This document shows positions 32,645 through 42,609 of a stretch of DNA of 64,000 nt, piece after piece; the stretch's first letter is position 1; each line of letters opens with the position of its first letter. Under the pieces are notes generated by a model. The model worked only from the letters and a program-made list of their open reading frames with translations, did no database searches and was not told the DNA's origin. Both the position numbers and the translations under genes were made by a program. The stretch covers positions 1-64,000 of the forward strand of contig CALAMO010000030.1 of NCBI GenBank assembly GCA_937925855.1, given 5' to 3'. This stretch comes from an uncultured Thiotrichaceae bacterium. Lineage in GTDB: Bacteria; Pseudomonadota; Gammaproteobacteria; Thiotrichales; Thiotrichaceae.

Positions 32645-32748
32645 GCAGTTTGTAGTAATAACCGGCGGTTTTGTCGCCTTCATTTCCGAGCGAAGTGGCA
32701 ATCTGTTAGGATAGGTGTTTATCTAAAATAACAGCACAGCGCATTGAG

Positions 32749-32778
32749 TGATATGCAGTGATATGCAGTGATATGCAT
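32749..32778. repeat. three tandem 10-bp repeats
   Basis: TGATATGCAG, TGATATGCAG, TGATATGCAT in direct tandem, bracketed by two copies of GCATTGAGTG (32741-32750 and 32775-32784). The array is 24 bases before a gene start, so copy number could change spacing in its promoter. Confidence 0.85.
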
Positions 32779-32801
32779 TGAGTGCTATAAGGTATAGACG
32801 A

Positions 32802-33299
32802 ATGAAGTGTTTTAAGTGGGCCCTGTTGTTGCATGTGTTCTTGGCGGCACTGATGTTTGTTAGCGCAAGCGCGGTGAGTGCTGATGATGCGGATGATGCT
32901 GACGCACTGTCTGTGGGGGTGCGTGATACCGCGCCGCTGATTGGTGCCTGGCGGGTGAGCTTGACGAATGTCGGGACTAAGGCATCTAACCCCGCTCTAT
33001 ACAGCTTTCTGCCCGGTGGGGTGTTACACCAGTCTGAGAACCCCATGGTTGATCCGATGCTAGGCAATCTGGTGTTTAGCAATGCGCATGGCGCGTGGAC
33101 TTACGACCCAGAGCAAGACCACTACCTGATTCGTTATTTCAAGCTGGTTTTTCAGGCAGATTCAGCTTACTGGGGACAGGAAGAAACCACGGGCATTCTC
33201 AAGCTGGATAAAATCACGGGTGCACTCAAGGGTACGCTTCGTGTTGGCAGTGAAAAAGCTGATTTTAATGGCGCAAGGATTATGACTACCGGCGAATAA
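32802..33299 (+). CDS. exported protein of unknown function
   Basis: 165 residues from ATG 32802 with a signal peptide (FLAALMFVSASAVSA, cleavage after residue 27) and an acidic start (DDADDADALS). Core LIGAWRVSLTNVGTKASNPALYSFLPGGVLHQSENP resembles the lipocalin-like start (GxW) of small beta-barrel proteins, followed by YWGQEETTGILKLDKITGALKGTLRVG strands. Fold guess is inference; no active-site motif. Weak ribosome site (GACGA). Confidence 0.72.
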   Translation: MKCFKWALLLHVFLAALMFVSASAVSADDADDADALSVGVRDTAPLIGAWRVSLTNVGTKASNPALYSFLPGGVLHQSENPMVDPMLGNLVFSNAHGAWTYDPEQDHYLIRYFKLVFQADSAYWGQEETTGILKLDKITGALKGTLRVGSEKADFNGARIMTTGE

Positions 33300-33392
33300 T
33301 CAATAGGGGAGGCGCACCGCCATCAACCCTGTATGTGTAACAAGGTCAATGTCGGTGTGACAGGTGCGACAAGTCGCCGTTCGTGCCATCGC

Positions 33393-35063
33393 TTACATAT
33401 TTGGGTAATTTGGGCCGCCACCGCCCTCAGGCGTTACCCAGACGATATTTTGCGTCGGGTCTTTAATATCACAGGTCTTACAGTGTACGCAGTTCTGCGC
33501 ATTAATCTGTAACCGCTGGCTGCCATCTTGTTTGGACTCATCCTCAACATACTCGTAGACACCCGCTGGACAGAAGCGCTGCTCCGGGCCATCGTATAAG
33601 GCCAGATTTGTCGCCACTGGTACAGAGGCATCTTTCAGCGTTAGGTGGATTGGCTGATCTTCTTCGTGATTGGTGCCGGATAGAAACACTGACGATAATT
33701 TATCGAAGGTGATTTTGCCGTCTGGCCTGGGGTAGGTAATCGGTGCGGCCTTGTCTTTGTGTACCAGTGTTTCATGATCGCTATGACCGTGTTGCAGTGT
33801 CCACGGTGCTTTGCCGCGCAGTAACACCTGATCAATACCTGTCAGCAGCGTGCCCACCCATAAGCCCCACTTAAATGAAGGCCGCACATTGCGCGCTGCA
33901 CTCAGCTCATCATACACCCAAGAATTATTGAATTTCTCAGTGAACGCGGTCAGTTCAGCAGCCGGAGATTCTGCATTCTCCTGTAAGGCTTCAAAAGCGG
34001 CTTCTGCGGCCAGCATGCCAGATTTCATTGCGGTATGCGTGCCCTTGATTTTTGGCATATTGAGCGTACCTGCATCACAGCCGGTCAATACCCCGCCGGG
34101 GAATGTGAGCTTAGGCAGGCACTGTAAACCGCCCTCATTCAGCGCTCTTGCGCCATAAGAGATACGTCGCCCACCTTCAAAGGTCGCGCGAATTTTGGGA
34201 TGGGTTTTAAAGCGCTGAAATTCCTCAAACGGACTCAGATAGGGGTTCTTATAGTCCAGGCCGACAACAAAGCCGACGGCTACCTGGTTGTCTTCTAGGT
34301 GATAGAGGAAGGAACCACCGTAGGTGTCCGGTTTTAATGGCCAGCCCGCAGTATGAACGACTAAGCCGGGCTGATGTTGGGCGGGGTCAATTTCCCACAG
34401 CTCTTTAATGCCAATGCCGTAAGTTTGTGGCTGTACGTCTTTCTCTAGGTCGAAGTGCGCTTTGAGCGCCTTGCCCAGATGGCCCCGGCAACCTTCAGCA
34501 AAGAAGGTGTATTTCGCATGCAGCTCCATCCCTGGCTCATACTGCGGCCCAGGCGTGCCGTCGCGCTGGATACCCATATCACCGGTTTGTATGCCTTTGA
34601 CGCTGCCATCTGCGTTATACAGCGTTTTAGCAGCAGTGAAGCCGGGATACACATCGACGCCGAGCGCTTCTGCCTGCTCACCCAGCCAGCGGCAGAAATT
34701 ACCTAGGCTGATAATATAGTTGCCGTGGTTATGCATAGCCGGTGGCATAAACATTTGGGGCGTGCTTACTGCGCCGGTTTCGCTGAGAAACATAATTTTC
34801 TCAGCGCCAACGGGTGTGTTTAGCGGGGCACCTTTTTCTTTCCAGTCTGGAATAAGTTCATTTAGAGCAGTGGGCTCTAAGATGGCGCCCGACAAAATGT
34901 GCGCGCCAATCTCAGAGCCTTTTTCGACCAGACAAACTGAGATTTCCTGCTCGCTTTCTTGCGCTAGCTGCATGAGGCGAATGGCTGCACTCAGACCGGA
35001 GGGGCCGCCCCCGACGATAAGTACATCGAATTCCATCACATCGCGTTCGATTTCTTCTGCCAC
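33393..35063 (-). CDS. electron-transfer flavoprotein:ubiquinone oxidoreductase
   Basis: 556 residues from GTG 35063, CGGAG 8 bases upstream. FAD domain [18 protein letters not shown] (15-32), [16 protein letters not shown] and a C-terminal ferredoxin domain with [18 protein letters not shown], where Cys ligate a [4Fe-4S] cluster; the fourth Cys is in FCPAGVYE. It transfers electrons from reduced ETF to ubiquinone at the inner membrane. In this window it follows etfB and etfA on the same strand; gaps of 26 and -4 bases indicate one operon. Confidence 0.96.
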   Translation of the reverse strand: MAEEIERDVMEFDVLIVGGGPSGLSAAIRLMQLAQESEQEISVCLVEKGSEIGAHILSGAILEPTALNELIPDWKEKGAPLNTPVGAEKIMFLSETGAVSTPQMFMPPAMHNHGNYIISLGNFCRWLGEQAEALGVDVYPGFTAAKTLYNADGSVKGIQTGDMGIQRDGTPGPQYEPGMELHAKYTFFAEGCRGHLGKALKAHFDLEKDVQPQTYGIGIKELWEIDPAQHQPGLVVHTAGWPLKPDTYGGSFLYHLEDNQVAVGFVVGLDYKNPYLSPFEEFQRFKTHPKIRATFEGGRRISYGARALNEGGLQCLPKLTFPGGVLTGCDAGTLNMPKIKGTHTAMKSGMLAAEAAFEALQENAESPAAELTAFTEKFNNSWVYDELSAARNVRPSFKWGLWVGTLLTGIDQVLLRGKAPWTLQHGHSDHETLVHKDKAAPITYPRPDGKITFDKLSSVFLSGTNHEEDQPIHLTLKDASVPVATNLALYDGPEQRFCPAGVYEYVEDESKQDGSQRLQINAQNCVHCKTCDIKDPTQNIVWVTPEGGGGPNYPNM

Positions 35064-35089
35064 GGTTTTTCTCCGGTTGCTTTTTTGTT

Positions 35090-36016
35090 TTATAACGCTG
35101 CCGTCATCTCTGGCACAGCGTCAAACAAGTCTGCCACCAATCCATAATCTGCGACCTGGAAAATAGGGGCATCTTCATCTTTATTAATGGCGACGATGAC
35201 TTTCGAGTCTTTCATCCCGGCCAAATGCTGGATCGCACCCGAAATACCAACGGCAACATACAGCTGGGGCGCAACAATTTTACCGGTTTGACCGACCTGC
35301 CAGTCATTCGGGGCAAAGCCCGCATCGACGGCGGCACGCGACGCACCAACGGCAGCGCCAAGCTTATCCGCCAGCGCTTCGATCAGCGCAAAGTTCTCTT
35401 CTGAGCCGACGCCACGTCCGCCTGAAACGATAATGTCTGACGAGGTCAGTTCAGGACGATCACTTTCTTGGACTTCATTACTGACCCAAGCCACTGGCGC
35501 ATCACAGGCCACGACAGCCATGCTTTCAACCGCTGCGCTGCCACCCTCGGCGGCACTGTCGAAGCTCGCGGTGCGGATGGTCATGACTTTTTTCGCATCG
35601 GCAGTGGTCACAGTTTGAATCGCATTGCCTGCATAGATGGGGCGTACAAATTCAGCCGGGCCGTTAATTGCCATCACTTCGGAAATCACCATGACATCCA
35701 GCAGGGCAGCGACCCGTGGTGCAATGTTTTTACCTGAGGTGGTGGCGGGGAATACGATGTGCTCGTACTGATCAGCGACGCTCAGAATAAGCGCCGCCAT
35801 AGGTTCGGCCATCGCATATTCGTAGCTCGCATCATCAGCGCAAAGTACCTTATTCACGCCCTGTAGCGCAGCCAGTTCATCGGCGGCAGCGCCGCAGCCA
35901 CCGGAGGCACATAATACGTCTACTGCCCCGAGCTGGGCGGCGGCAGTGAGTGCCTTCGCCGTGGAATCTTTGTTCAGTTGTCCGGCCAGAACTTCAGCAA
36001 CTAATAATACGCTCAT
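35090..36016 (-). CDS. etfA: electron transfer flavoprotein alpha subunit
   Basis: 308 residues. N-terminal [27 protein letters not shown], and the C-terminal FAD-binding block [37 protein letters not shown] and [18 protein letters not shown] with [24 protein letters not shown], diagnostic of ETF-alpha. Pairs with EtfB to carry electrons from acyl-CoA dehydrogenases to the quinone reductase downstream. ATG overlaps the etfB stop by 4 bases. Confidence 0.97.
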   Translation of the reverse strand: MSVLLVAEVLAGQLNKDSTAKALTAAAQLGAVDVLCASGGCGAAADELAALQGVNKVLCADDASYEYAMAEPMAALILSVADQYEHIVFPATTSGKNIAPRVAALLDVMVISEVMAINGPAEFVRPIYAGNAIQTVTTADAKKVMTIRTASFDSAAEGGSAAVESMAVVACDAPVAWVSNEVQESDRPELTSSDIIVSGGRGVGSEENFALIEALADKLGAAVGASRAAVDAGFAPNDWQVGQTGKIVAPQLYVAVGISGAIQHLAGMKDSKVIVAINKDEDAPIFQVADYGLVADLFDAVPEMTAAL

Positions 36017-36777
36017 GACAGCACCTCCGCTTCAGTCTTCAATTTATCCAGTAGTTCAGTCACCGACTCGACTTTAATACCCGCCGCCCGCGCAGGGGGT
36101 TCAACCACTGATTGCACCGCTAGGCGTGGGCTAACATCGATGCCATAATCTTCCGGGGTTTTCATTTCCAGCGGTTTCTTCTTCGCCTTCATAATATTCG
36201 GCAGCTTAACGTAGCGTGGTTCATTCAAGCGCAGATCAGCCGTCACAACGGCAGGCATTTTTGCGGTAATATTCTGCAAGCCGTCGTCCACTTCACGGGT
36301 CACATTAAGGGTGTCGCCATCTACTTCGATTTTGGATGCGTAGGTCACCTGTGACCAGCCGAGCAGCGCAGACAGCATCTGGCCGGTCGCGTTCATGTCA
36401 TTATCGATGGCCTGCTTACCTAGAATCACCATGCCTGGCGCTTCTTCTGCGGTAACTTTAGCTAAGAGTTTAGCGACTGCGAGGGGTTCAATGTCAACGT
36501 CGACGCTGTCGGTCGCGTTAATTAAAATAGCGCGATCTGCCCCCATTGCCAGCGCAGTACGCAATGTTTCCTGCGTTTTCTCGATCCCAATAGAAACCGC
36601 GATGACCTCAGAAGCTGTGCCCGCTTCTTTTAATCGAATGGCTTCTTCAATCGCAATTTCATCGAAGGGGTTAATCGACATTTTGACATTATTTAATTCA
36701 ACGCCGGACTGATCGCTTTTTACGCGCGCTTTGACGCTGTAATCGATCACTCGCTTGACGGGTACGAGTATCTTCAT
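36013..36777 (-). CDS. etfB: electron transfer flavoprotein beta subunit
   Basis: 254 residues from ATG 36777 ([13 protein letters not shown]), GAGG 8 bases upstream; the longer track start at 36831 is not needed. [21 protein letters not shown] and [23 protein letters not shown] are the EtfB signature regions; it holds AMP. First gene of the etfB-etfA-ETF:QO operon. Its promoter region is shared with a divergent TetR gene and contains two matching palindromes. Confidence 0.97.
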   Translation of the reverse strand: MKILVPVKRVIDYSVKARVKSDQSGVELNNVKMSINPFDEIAIEEAIRLKEAGTASEVIAVSIGIEKTQETLRTALAMGADRAILINATDSVDVDIEPLAVAKLLAKVTAEEAPGMVILGKQAIDNDMNATGQMLSALLGWSQVTYASKIEVDGDTLNVTREVDDGLQNITAKMPAVVTADLRLNEPRYVKLPNIMKAKKKPLEMKTPEDYGIDVSPRLAVQSVVEPPARAAGIKVESVTELLDKLKTEAEVLS

Positions 36778-36866
36778 TGAACCTACCTCTTCACAATAGT
36801 TTGGCAGAGCAACTGCTTGCTCTGCGCGCAATTTTCAACAATTTTAAATGCCCAACATGGTATACG

Positions 36867-36882
36867 CATACGCCACCGTATG
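36867..36882. promoter_or_regulatory. candidate operator 1 (CATACG-N4-CGTATG)
   Basis: CATACGCCACCGTATG, a 16-bp sequence with 6-bp symmetric arms, lies 90 bases before etfB. An additional half-site TATACGCAT overlaps its left side. The same arms recur at 36991, pointing to one regulator, most likely the adjacent TetR protein. Confidence 0.6.
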
Positions 36883-36990
36883 GAAGCCTCTTTTGGCTTA
36901 AATTTAAGTAAAACTGATGTTAATAAAGTGCTAAAAAGGCCCTAAAAAAAGCTGGCTGAACGTAGGGAAATCCACTATTTTATATTGGAA

Positions 36991-37006
36991 CATACGCTGG
37001 CGTATG
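36991..37006. promoter_or_regulatory. candidate operator 2 (CATACG-N4-CGTATG)
   Basis: CATACGCTGGCGTATG is a perfect 16-bp palindrome (7-bp arms around TG). It ends at the ATG (37004) chosen by the ORF track for the TetR gene, which is one reason to prefer the TTG start at 37058 downstream. Same arms as operator 1. Confidence 0.65.
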
Positions 37007-37057
37007 GTTGCTGGCATCGTGAATTGGCATCATGCACCCCCCAAATTGGAGTTTATC

Positions 37058-37726
37058 TTGGGAAAAACAACGACAAAAAGCGCTCAACAGCAGGATGATG
37101 AGCCGCTGAACCGTCTGAGTCGTGAAGACTGGGTGGCGGCGGCACTGCATCTCTTCGCCTGGAAAGGTATTGATGCGGTGCGGGTTGAGCCACTGGCGCA
37201 GAGCCTGCATGTGACTAAAGGCAGCTTTTACTGGCACTTTAAGAACCGTAAGGAGCTGCATGAGGCAATTATTCAACATTGGAGTGAGCGCTGTACCCGC
37301 ACCCTGACGGAAAGCATTGTTAAAAGCACGGATATTATCGATGTGGTCCTAAATGTCTTTTGCATGTGGATGCACGATGAGCCGTTTTCGCCGCGACTGG
37401 ATGCCGGTATGCGGGACTGGGCGCGGCGCTCAGAGGCGGTGAAAGCAGCAGTCCAGCAGGCTGATATTGATCGCACCAAGACACTGGAGCAGGCTTTTTT
37501 GACGGCGGGCTATGCCGCAGATGCGGCGCGCATTCGGGCGCGGGCGCTATACTTTATCCAGGTCGGCTATTATGAAGCGAATATTCGGGAAAGCCGGGCG
37601 CAGCGAGTGGAAAACTGGCGCGAGTATGTCAAAGTGATTACCGGCCTGGAGCTGACGCCGGAGCGCTTGGCGCAATTCCGGGCGCAGAATTTTACCGCTG
37701 CTGAGCTGTGTTTAGTGTCGGATTAA
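37058..37726 (+). CDS. TetR family transcriptional regulator
   Basis: 222 residues from TTG 37058, with GGAG 6 bases upstream; the ATG at 37004 is inside a palindromic operator and has no ribosome site. N-terminal HTH: EDWVAAALHLFAWKGIDAVRVEPLAQSLHVTKGSFYWHFKNRKEL (about residues 20-65). The ligand-binding region follows with no recognisable motif. It is divergent from the etf operon. Repression of etf and of itself through the two palindromes, relieved by an acyl-CoA-like ligand, is a reasoned hypothesis; PsrA-like TetR regulators do this in pseudomonads. Confidence 0.88.
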   Translation: MGKTTTKSAQQQDDEPLNRLSREDWVAAALHLFAWKGIDAVRVEPLAQSLHVTKGSFYWHFKNRKELHEAIIQHWSERCTRTLTESIVKSTDIIDVVLNVFCMWMHDEPFSPRLDAGMRDWARRSEAVKAAVQQADIDRTKTLEQAFLTAGYAADAARIRARALYFIQVGYYEANIRESRAQRVENWREYVKVITGLELTPERLAQFRAQNFTAAELCLVSD

Positions 37727-37735
37727 GCCTTATTC

Positions 37736-37770
37736 TCAGGCATTTTTCAGGCATTTTTCAGGCGTTTTTT
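37736..37770. repeat. 11-bp tandem repeat downstream of the TetR gene
   Basis: Three units, TCAGGCATTTT, TCAGGCATTTT and TCAGGCGTTTT, then TT. The T-runs could contribute to termination but no hairpin is formed. It sits between convergent genes. Confidence 0.7.
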
Positions 37771-37809
37771 GCACGAGCTGTGCCAATTCGCCCGTGACTT
37801 TTTGATTAA

Positions 37810-39468
37810 TTATTGTGCGATTCGCTGTTCGCGCTGACGTAGCTCAATGCGTCGTACTTTGCCCGTTGTGGTCAGCGGTAGCTCATTAATAAACTCAATC
37901 TCACGGGGATATTCATGCGCGGCCAGTTTGATTTTCACATGGCGTTTTATTGCTTCGGCCAGCTCATGGCCGACATCGCTGTCGGGGCGGGCGACAATAT
38001 AGGCTTTGACAATTTGACCACGTAACGCGTCGGGCTTGCCGATGACAGCGGCCTGCTGCACCGCCGGATGTGTCAGTAAGACATCCTCAATTTCGCCGGG
38101 GCCAATGCGGTGGCCCGCAGAATTAATCACATCATCATTGCGTCCGACAAACCAAATATAGCCGTCGCTGTCTTTATACCCGGCATCGCCAGTGCGCCAC
38201 CATGAACCGGTGACTTTGGCCGCAGTCGCCTCCGCCTTGTTCCAATAGCCAAGGAACCAGACGGGGTCATCGGTATGGGCCGCTAGTTCACCCACAATGC
38301 CGGGCGGTAGAATGTTCCCCGCCTCATCAATTGCTTCCACCCGGTGACCGGGATAAGCTTTGCCGAGACTTCCGGGGCGCGTTTTCATCAGGGCGGAGCA
38401 ACTACCGGCCAGGTAGTTAAACTCGGTCTGTCCCCACATTTCATTGATTTCCACCCCGAGTACTTCCTTGCCCCAGTGATAGAGTTCTGCGCCCATCGCT
38501 TCACCCGCCGACATAATACTGCGCAGCTTGAGCTGATAACGCTGCTTAATATCCGGCAGTTGACGAATCATTTTCAAGGCAGTGGGCGGGATAAAGGCAG
38601 TGCGTACTTGGTATTTTTCCATCAGGGCGCAGGCTTTTTCTGGGTCGAACTTTGCACCTGCATAGGCCAGTATCGGCTTGCCGTAATACCAGCTTGGCAG
38701 CAGGCCATCAATCAGACCGCCGGTCCAGGCCCAGTCGGCGGGCGTCCAAAAGACATCACCTGCCTGTGGGAAAAAATTCTGCGATAGCTCAAAGCCCGTG
38801 AGGTTGCCATAGAGACAGCGGTGCGCTACCAACGCGCCTTTGGGTGGGCCGGTGGTGCCGGAGGTATAAATCAGCAGGGCAGGCGTATTGCAGTCGGTTG
38901 TTGGTGTGGTATAGGTATCCTGACCTTGTTGTAGCCAGTGCTGAAAAGATTCGGTTTGTGGGTCAGCGTGCTCAGCCGCCTGATCAACAATCAGCACGGT
39001 TTCTAGCTCGGGCAAGTCATCCCGCAGCGTATTAATCAGCGCCGCGTGCGCGCTGTCGGTAATCACCAGTTTGGCGCCGCTGTCGTGCAGGCGGTAGCGC
39101 AGTGCCTCTTCTCCAAATAAGACGGACAGCGGCACCGCAATCGCCAGTCGCTTATAAAGCGCGAGGTGTGCGAGGCCCGTTTCCAGGCGCTGTGGCAGCA
39201 CGATAGCCACCCGGTCGCCCTGCTCAATACCTCGTTTAGCGAAGCTATTTGCTAGCTGGTTTGACCACGTTTTCAGCTGGCCGAAGGTGAAGTGTGCCGT
39301 GTCACCGGCCTCGTTCTCACAGAACAGTGCGGTTTGTTGCGCTAGACTGGTGTGGCGATCACAAATCATCGTGGCGATATTGAAAATAGCGGGTACCTGC
39401 CAGCGAAATTCAGCGCTGACGAGGTTAAAATCAGTGGACTGCGGGTCGATCAGGGGCGTGATAGTCAT
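37810..39468 (-). CDS. acyl-CoA synthetase (AMP-forming), acetyl/medium-chain type
   Basis: 552 residues. ANL-family motifs: LLIYTSGTTGPPKGALVAH (A3 P-loop), AWTGGLIDGLLPSWYYGKP, GQTEFNYLAGS (A5), WWRTGDAGYKDSDGYIWFVGRNDDVINSAGHRIGPGEIE (A7-A8 hinge) and the catalytic Lys near PLTTTGKVRR. The ADWAWTGGL block is typical of medium-chain acyl-CoA/acetyl-CoA-like synthetases rather than long-chain FadD. It activates a carboxylic acid to the CoA thioester with ATP, a step that feeds the beta-oxidation pathway served by the ETF genes next door. Last gene on the minus strand here, separated from ahcY by a terminator. Confidence 0.9.
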   Translation of the reverse strand: MTITPLIDPQSTDFNLVSAEFRWQVPAIFNIATMICDRHTSLAQQTALFCENEAGDTAHFTFGQLKTWSNQLANSFAKRGIEQGDRVAIVLPQRLETGLAHLALYKRLAIAVPLSVLFGEEALRYRLHDSGAKLVITDSAHAALINTLRDDLPELETVLIVDQAAEHADPQTESFQHWLQQGQDTYTTPTTDCNTPALLIYTSGTTGPPKGALVAHRCLYGNLTGFELSQNFFPQAGDVFWTPADWAWTGGLIDGLLPSWYYGKPILAYAGAKFDPEKACALMEKYQVRTAFIPPTALKMIRQLPDIKQRYQLKLRSIMSAGEAMGAELYHWGKEVLGVEINEMWGQTEFNYLAGSCSALMKTRPGSLGKAYPGHRVEAIDEAGNILPPGIVGELAAHTDDPVWFLGYWNKAEATAAKVTGSWWRTGDAGYKDSDGYIWFVGRNDDVINSAGHRIGPGEIEDVLLTHPAVQQAAVIGKPDALRGQIVKAYIVARPDSDVGHELAEAIKRHVKIKLAAHEYPREIEFINELPLTTTGKVRRIELRQREQRIAQ

Positions 39469-39523
39469 TTGCTTATTATAGGTCTATTGGGTGTGGGGTG
39501 GCGAGTGTGAGTTAGTTGGACAC

Positions 39524-39552
39524 AAAAAAAGCCGCTGATGTCAGCGGCTTTT
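39524..39552 (-). terminator. terminator between ahcY and the acyl-CoA synthetase gene
   Basis: AAAAGCCGCTGA / TCAGCGGCTTTT with a three-base loop region; the minus strand ends in T7. It stops ahcY transcription before the acyl-CoA synthetase gene, so these are separate units. Confidence 0.93.
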
Positions 39553-39577
39553 GGCTAGCAATAATATAGCTTAAGGC

Positions 39578-41005
39578 TTAGTAGCGATAATGCTCAGACT
39601 TATAAGGTCCTTCGACCGCAACATTGATGTAATCAGCCTGCTCCTGCGATAGTTCAGTCAGCTTAGCGCCAATCCGGTCGAGGTGTAGGCGCGCTACTTC
39701 TTCATCAAGGTGTTTCGGCAGCACATACACTTCATTCTGATACTTGCCGTCATCATTATTAGCCCACAGTTCAATCTGAGCCAACGTTTGATTGGTGAAT
39801 GAGTTAGACATTACAAAGCTGGGGTGGCCGGTGGCACAGCCTAGGTTTACTAGGCGACCTTCGGCCAGCAGGGTGATGCGGTTGCCGTTCGGCAGGATAA
39901 TCTGATCAACCTGTGGCTTAATATTGTCCCATTCGTACTTCTTCAAGCTGGCAATGTCGATCTCGTTGTCGAAGTGGCCGATGTTACACACAATCGCCTC
40001 GTTCTTCATATTCAGAACGTGCTCTTCACGAATGATATTAAAGTTGCCAGTGGTGGTCACGAAGATGTCCATTTGGTCAACGACGTCTTCCAGTAGTACC
40101 ACACGGTAGCCTTCCATCGCGGCCTGTAGCGCACAGATAGGGTCGACCTCAGTGATCCAAACGGTGGCCCCTAAGCCACGCAGCGACTGCGCCGAACCCT
40201 TACCAACATCACCGTAACCACAAACCAGCGCCATTTTACCGGCAATCATCACGTCGGTCGCGCGCTTAATCGAATCGACCAGCGACTCACGACAGCCGTA
40301 TAGATTGTCGAACTTAGACTTGGTGACGGAGTCATTGACGTTGATCGCGGGGAAGGGCAGTTCGTCTTTAGCTGCCATCTGGTATAAACGCGCTACGCCA
40401 GTCGTTGTTTCTTCGGTGACGCCTTTGATATTCGCCTTAATGGTCGAGTACCAGTTCGGGCTTTCTGCTAGTTTGGCTTTAATCGCTGCAAACAGGTGAA
40501 CTTCTTCTTCGGCCTGTGGGTTATCCAGCACAGAAATATCCTGCTCGGCTTTCGCGCCCAGATTCACCAGTAAAGTAGCATCGCCACCATCGTCCAAAAT
40601 CATGTTTGGCGTACCGCCGTCATGCCATTCAAAGATTTTGTGGGTGAAATCCCAGTATTCTGCCAGCGACTCGCCTTTAAAGGCGAAGACAGGAATGCCT
40701 TCCGCTGCGATAGCGGCGGCGGCGTGATCCTGAGTTGAAAACACATTGCATGAGGCCCAACGCACTTCTGCGCCCAGCGCCGTCAGCGTTTCGATCAGCA
40801 TGGCGGTCTGGATCGTCATGTGCAGCGAACCTGCAATGCGTGCGCCTTTCAACGGCTGCGCCGCCTTGTGCTTGTCACGTATGGTCATCAGTCCTGGCAT
40901 TTCAGATTCAGCGATCTTTAGCTCTTTGCGTCCCCATGCAGCGAGGCCCATGTCCGCGACGATGTAATCGTTAAACGCTTCTGCTTCTTTTAGTACAGCA
41001 TTCAT
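39578..41005 (-). CDS. ahcY: S-adenosylhomocysteine hydrolase
   Basis: 475 residues. NAD-binding [20 protein letters not shown] (about 255), [18 protein letters not shown] near the N-terminus, substrate block [16 protein letters not shown] and C-terminal [13 protein letters not shown], whose Lys and Tyr contact the NAD of the neighbouring subunit. It splits S-adenosylhomocysteine into adenosine and homocysteine, removing the product inhibitor of methyltransferases. Preceded by an SAH riboswitch and by metK on the same strand. Confidence 0.98.
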   Translation of the reverse strand: MNAVLKEAEAFNDYIVADMGLAAWGRKELKIAESEMPGLMTIRDKHKAAQPLKGARIAGSLHMTIQTAMLIETLTALGAEVRWASCNVFSTQDHAAAAIAAEGIPVFAFKGESLAEYWDFTHKIFEWHDGGTPNMILDDGGDATLLVNLGAKAEQDISVLDNPQAEEEVHLFAAIKAKLAESPNWYSTIKANIKGVTEETTTGVARLYQMAAKDELPFPAINVNDSVTKSKFDNLYGCRESLVDSIKRATDVMIAGKMALVCGYGDVGKGSAQSLRGLGATVWITEVDPICALQAAMEGYRVVLLEDVVDQMDIFVTTTGNFNIIREEHVLNMKNEAIVCNIGHFDNEIDIASLKKYEWDNIKPQVDQIILPNGNRITLLAEGRLVNLGCATGHPSFVMSNSFTNQTLAQIELWANNDDGKYQNEVYVLPKHLDEEVARLHLDRIGAKLTELSQEQADYINVAVEGPYKSEHYRY

Positions 41006-41058
41006 TTTTTAGATCTCCCGATCAGTTGAAACGAGCACGGTTTAGCGTTGTTCCTAGT

Positions 41059-41100
41059 CTGAGCCTGGCGACTGTCATCAGTCGTTGCAGCGCTCCTCAG
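41059..41100 (-). promoter_or_regulatory. S-adenosylhomocysteine riboswitch upstream of ahcY
   Basis: On the minus strand: CTGAGGAGCGCTGCAACGAC, a CGACT/AGTCG hairpin, then CGCCAGGCTCAG. GAGGAGCGCUGC...GCCAGGCUC is the conserved core of SAH riboswitches, with the outer stem CTGAG/CTCAG closed. It lies about 54 bases before the ahcY start. SAH binding turns these switches on, which makes ahcY inducible by its substrate. Identified by eye from remembered consensus. Confidence 0.85.
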
Positions 41101-41128
41101 ATTCGGATTAAACATAATCTTTAGCTAT

Positions 41129-42289
41129 TTAGGCGCCCGCAGCGTTGCGCAGTGCGTCTGCTTTATCAGTCTGTTCCCACGGCAGGTTCAGGTCATTACG
41201 CCCGAAGTGACCGTAGCTGGCCGTGCCCTGATAAATGGGCTGCAGCAGGTTGAGCATTTTGGTAATGCCATAGGGGCGCAGGTCAAAGTGCTCACGTACC
41301 AGCTGAGTGATGCGTGCGGGGTTGATGGTTTCTGTGCCGAAAGTCTCTACGCTTATTGAAGTAGGCTCGGCCACACCAATGGCATAAGACACCTGAATTT
41401 CGCAGCGTTCAGCTAGGCCAGCAGCAACGATATTCTTCGCAACATAACGTCCGGCATAGGCCGCAGAACGGTCAACTTTTGAGGGGTCTTTACCGGAGAA
41501 GGCTCCACCGCCGTGACGCGCCATGCCACCGTAGGTATCCACGATGATCTTACGTCCCGTTAAACCCGCATCGCCAACTGGGCCACCGATCACAAAGTTG
41601 CCGGTTGGATTAATATGAACCTTGGTCTGCTCATCCATCAGGCCATCGCCCAGAATAGGCTCAATGATCTGGCTTTGAATCGCAGCGCGTAAATCGTCTA
41701 GCGCAATGTCTGGATCGTGTTGGGTCGACAGGACGACCGCATCCACCGAGGTGGGCTTGCCGTTTTCATAACGGAAGGTGACCTGTGATTTGGCATCCGG
41801 GCGTAACCAGGGTAGGGTGCCGTTTTTACGCAGTTCAGCCTGGCGCAGCACTAGACGATGGGCGTAGGTAATGGGCGCTGGCATGAGGACATCAGTCTCA
41901 TTGCTGGCGTAACCGAACATAAGGCCCTGGTCGCCCGCGCCTTGTTCTTCGCTTTTAGAACGGTCGACACCCATGGCAATGTCAGGAGATTGCTTGCCCA
42001 GCGCATTGATGACGGCACACGTATTTCCGTCGAAACCAATATCAGAATTGTTGTAGCCAATATCGTTCACCACGCCACGTACTAGGTTTTCGTAGTCGAT
42101 TTCTGCGGTGGTGGTGATTTCGCCTGCCAGTACAACCATGCCGGTCTTAACCAGTGTTTCACAGGCAACGCGGGCGTGTGGGTCTTTGGCAATAATGGCG
42201 TCTAAAACGGCATCAGAAATCTGATCGCACATTTTATCGGGATGACCTTCTGATACAGACTCGGACGTAAATAAATAGGCCTCAGTCAT
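41129..42289 (-). CDS. metK: S-adenosylmethionine synthetase
   Basis: 386 residues from ATG 42289 ([20 protein letters not shown]), AAGGAGA 8 bases upstream; the track starts at a TTG two codons earlier. [15 protein letters not shown] (flexible loop and metal region) and [26 protein letters not shown] (P-loop-like phosphate site). Makes SAM from methionine and ATP, releasing phosphate and pyrophosphate. Located upstream of ahcY on the same strand, 124 bases apart. It is preceded by its own SAH-riboswitch-like element, which is not the usual regulation for metK. Confidence 0.98.
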   Translation of the reverse strand: MTEAYLFTSESVSEGHPDKMCDQISDAVLDAIIAKDPHARVACETLVKTGMVVLAGEITTTAEIDYENLVRGVVNDIGYNNSDIGFDGNTCAVINALGKQSPDIAMGVDRSKSEEQGAGDQGLMFGYASNETDVLMPAPITYAHRLVLRQAELRKNGTLPWLRPDAKSQVTFRYENGKPTSVDAVVLSTQHDPDIALDDLRAAIQSQIIEPILGDGLMDEQTKVHINPTGNFVIGGPVGDAGLTGRKIIVDTYGGMARHGGGAFSGKDPSKVDRSAAYAGRYVAKNIVAAGLAERCEIQVSYAIGVAEPTSISVETFGTETINPARITQLVREHFDLRPYGITKMLNLLQPIYQGTASYGHFGRNDLNLPWEQTDKADALRNAAGA

Positions 42290-42350
42290 AATCAATCTCC
42301 TTTAACAAATGATTTGAATGACTGAGCGCCGTTAATTTTTTCCACTTTAA

Positions 42351-42405
42351 AACCCGTTCTGAGCCTGGCGGGAACAGCCCGTCGCAACGCTCCTCAGAAG
42401 GGTTT
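42351..42405 (-). promoter_or_regulatory. second S-adenosylhomocysteine riboswitch-like element, upstream of metK
   Basis: Minus strand: AACCCTTCTGAGGAGCGTTGCGACGGGCTG...CCCGCCAGGCTCAG. It shares GAGGAGCG-(C/T)-TGC...GCCAGGCTCAG with the ahcY element, keeps an inner hairpin of different sequence (CGACGGG... CCCG) and has a longer outer stem (AACCC/GGGTT). Compensating sequence in the stems but the same core argues for a functional RNA. About 60 bases before metK. Ligand could be SAH or SAM; SAH is by homology of the core. Confidence 0.78.
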
Positions 42406-42588
42406 GCCAGCTGAATGGGGGAGCTGACACTTAAAATGGCCTGCAAGGATACCGGAAAATTTTCGGGGATGCATCAGGTTTTCACGGTGTTGTGGGTACG
42501 GGGTGTTAGCACGATGCGACGTGTGGTAAATGCTTGGCGTTAAATCACCTGAGTTTGGTCAACGTGGGCGATGAGCTGGGCGATAGTT

Positions 42589-42602
42589 CGAGCGATCGCT
42601 CG
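42589..42602. repeat. 14-bp perfect palindrome near the 3' end of the NYN gene
   Basis: CGAGCGATCGCTCG, eight bases from the end of the minus-strand gene that stops at 42610. No T-run follows, so it is not an obvious terminator. Between metK's leader and this gene (42406-42588) I see no coding sequence. Confidence 0.5.
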
Positions 42603-42609
42603 GCGCATG

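Noticed and set aside
37004-37006. ATG at 37004 as the TetR start
   Set aside because: It ends a perfect operator palindrome and has no ribosome site; TTG 37058 has GGAG at 6 bases.
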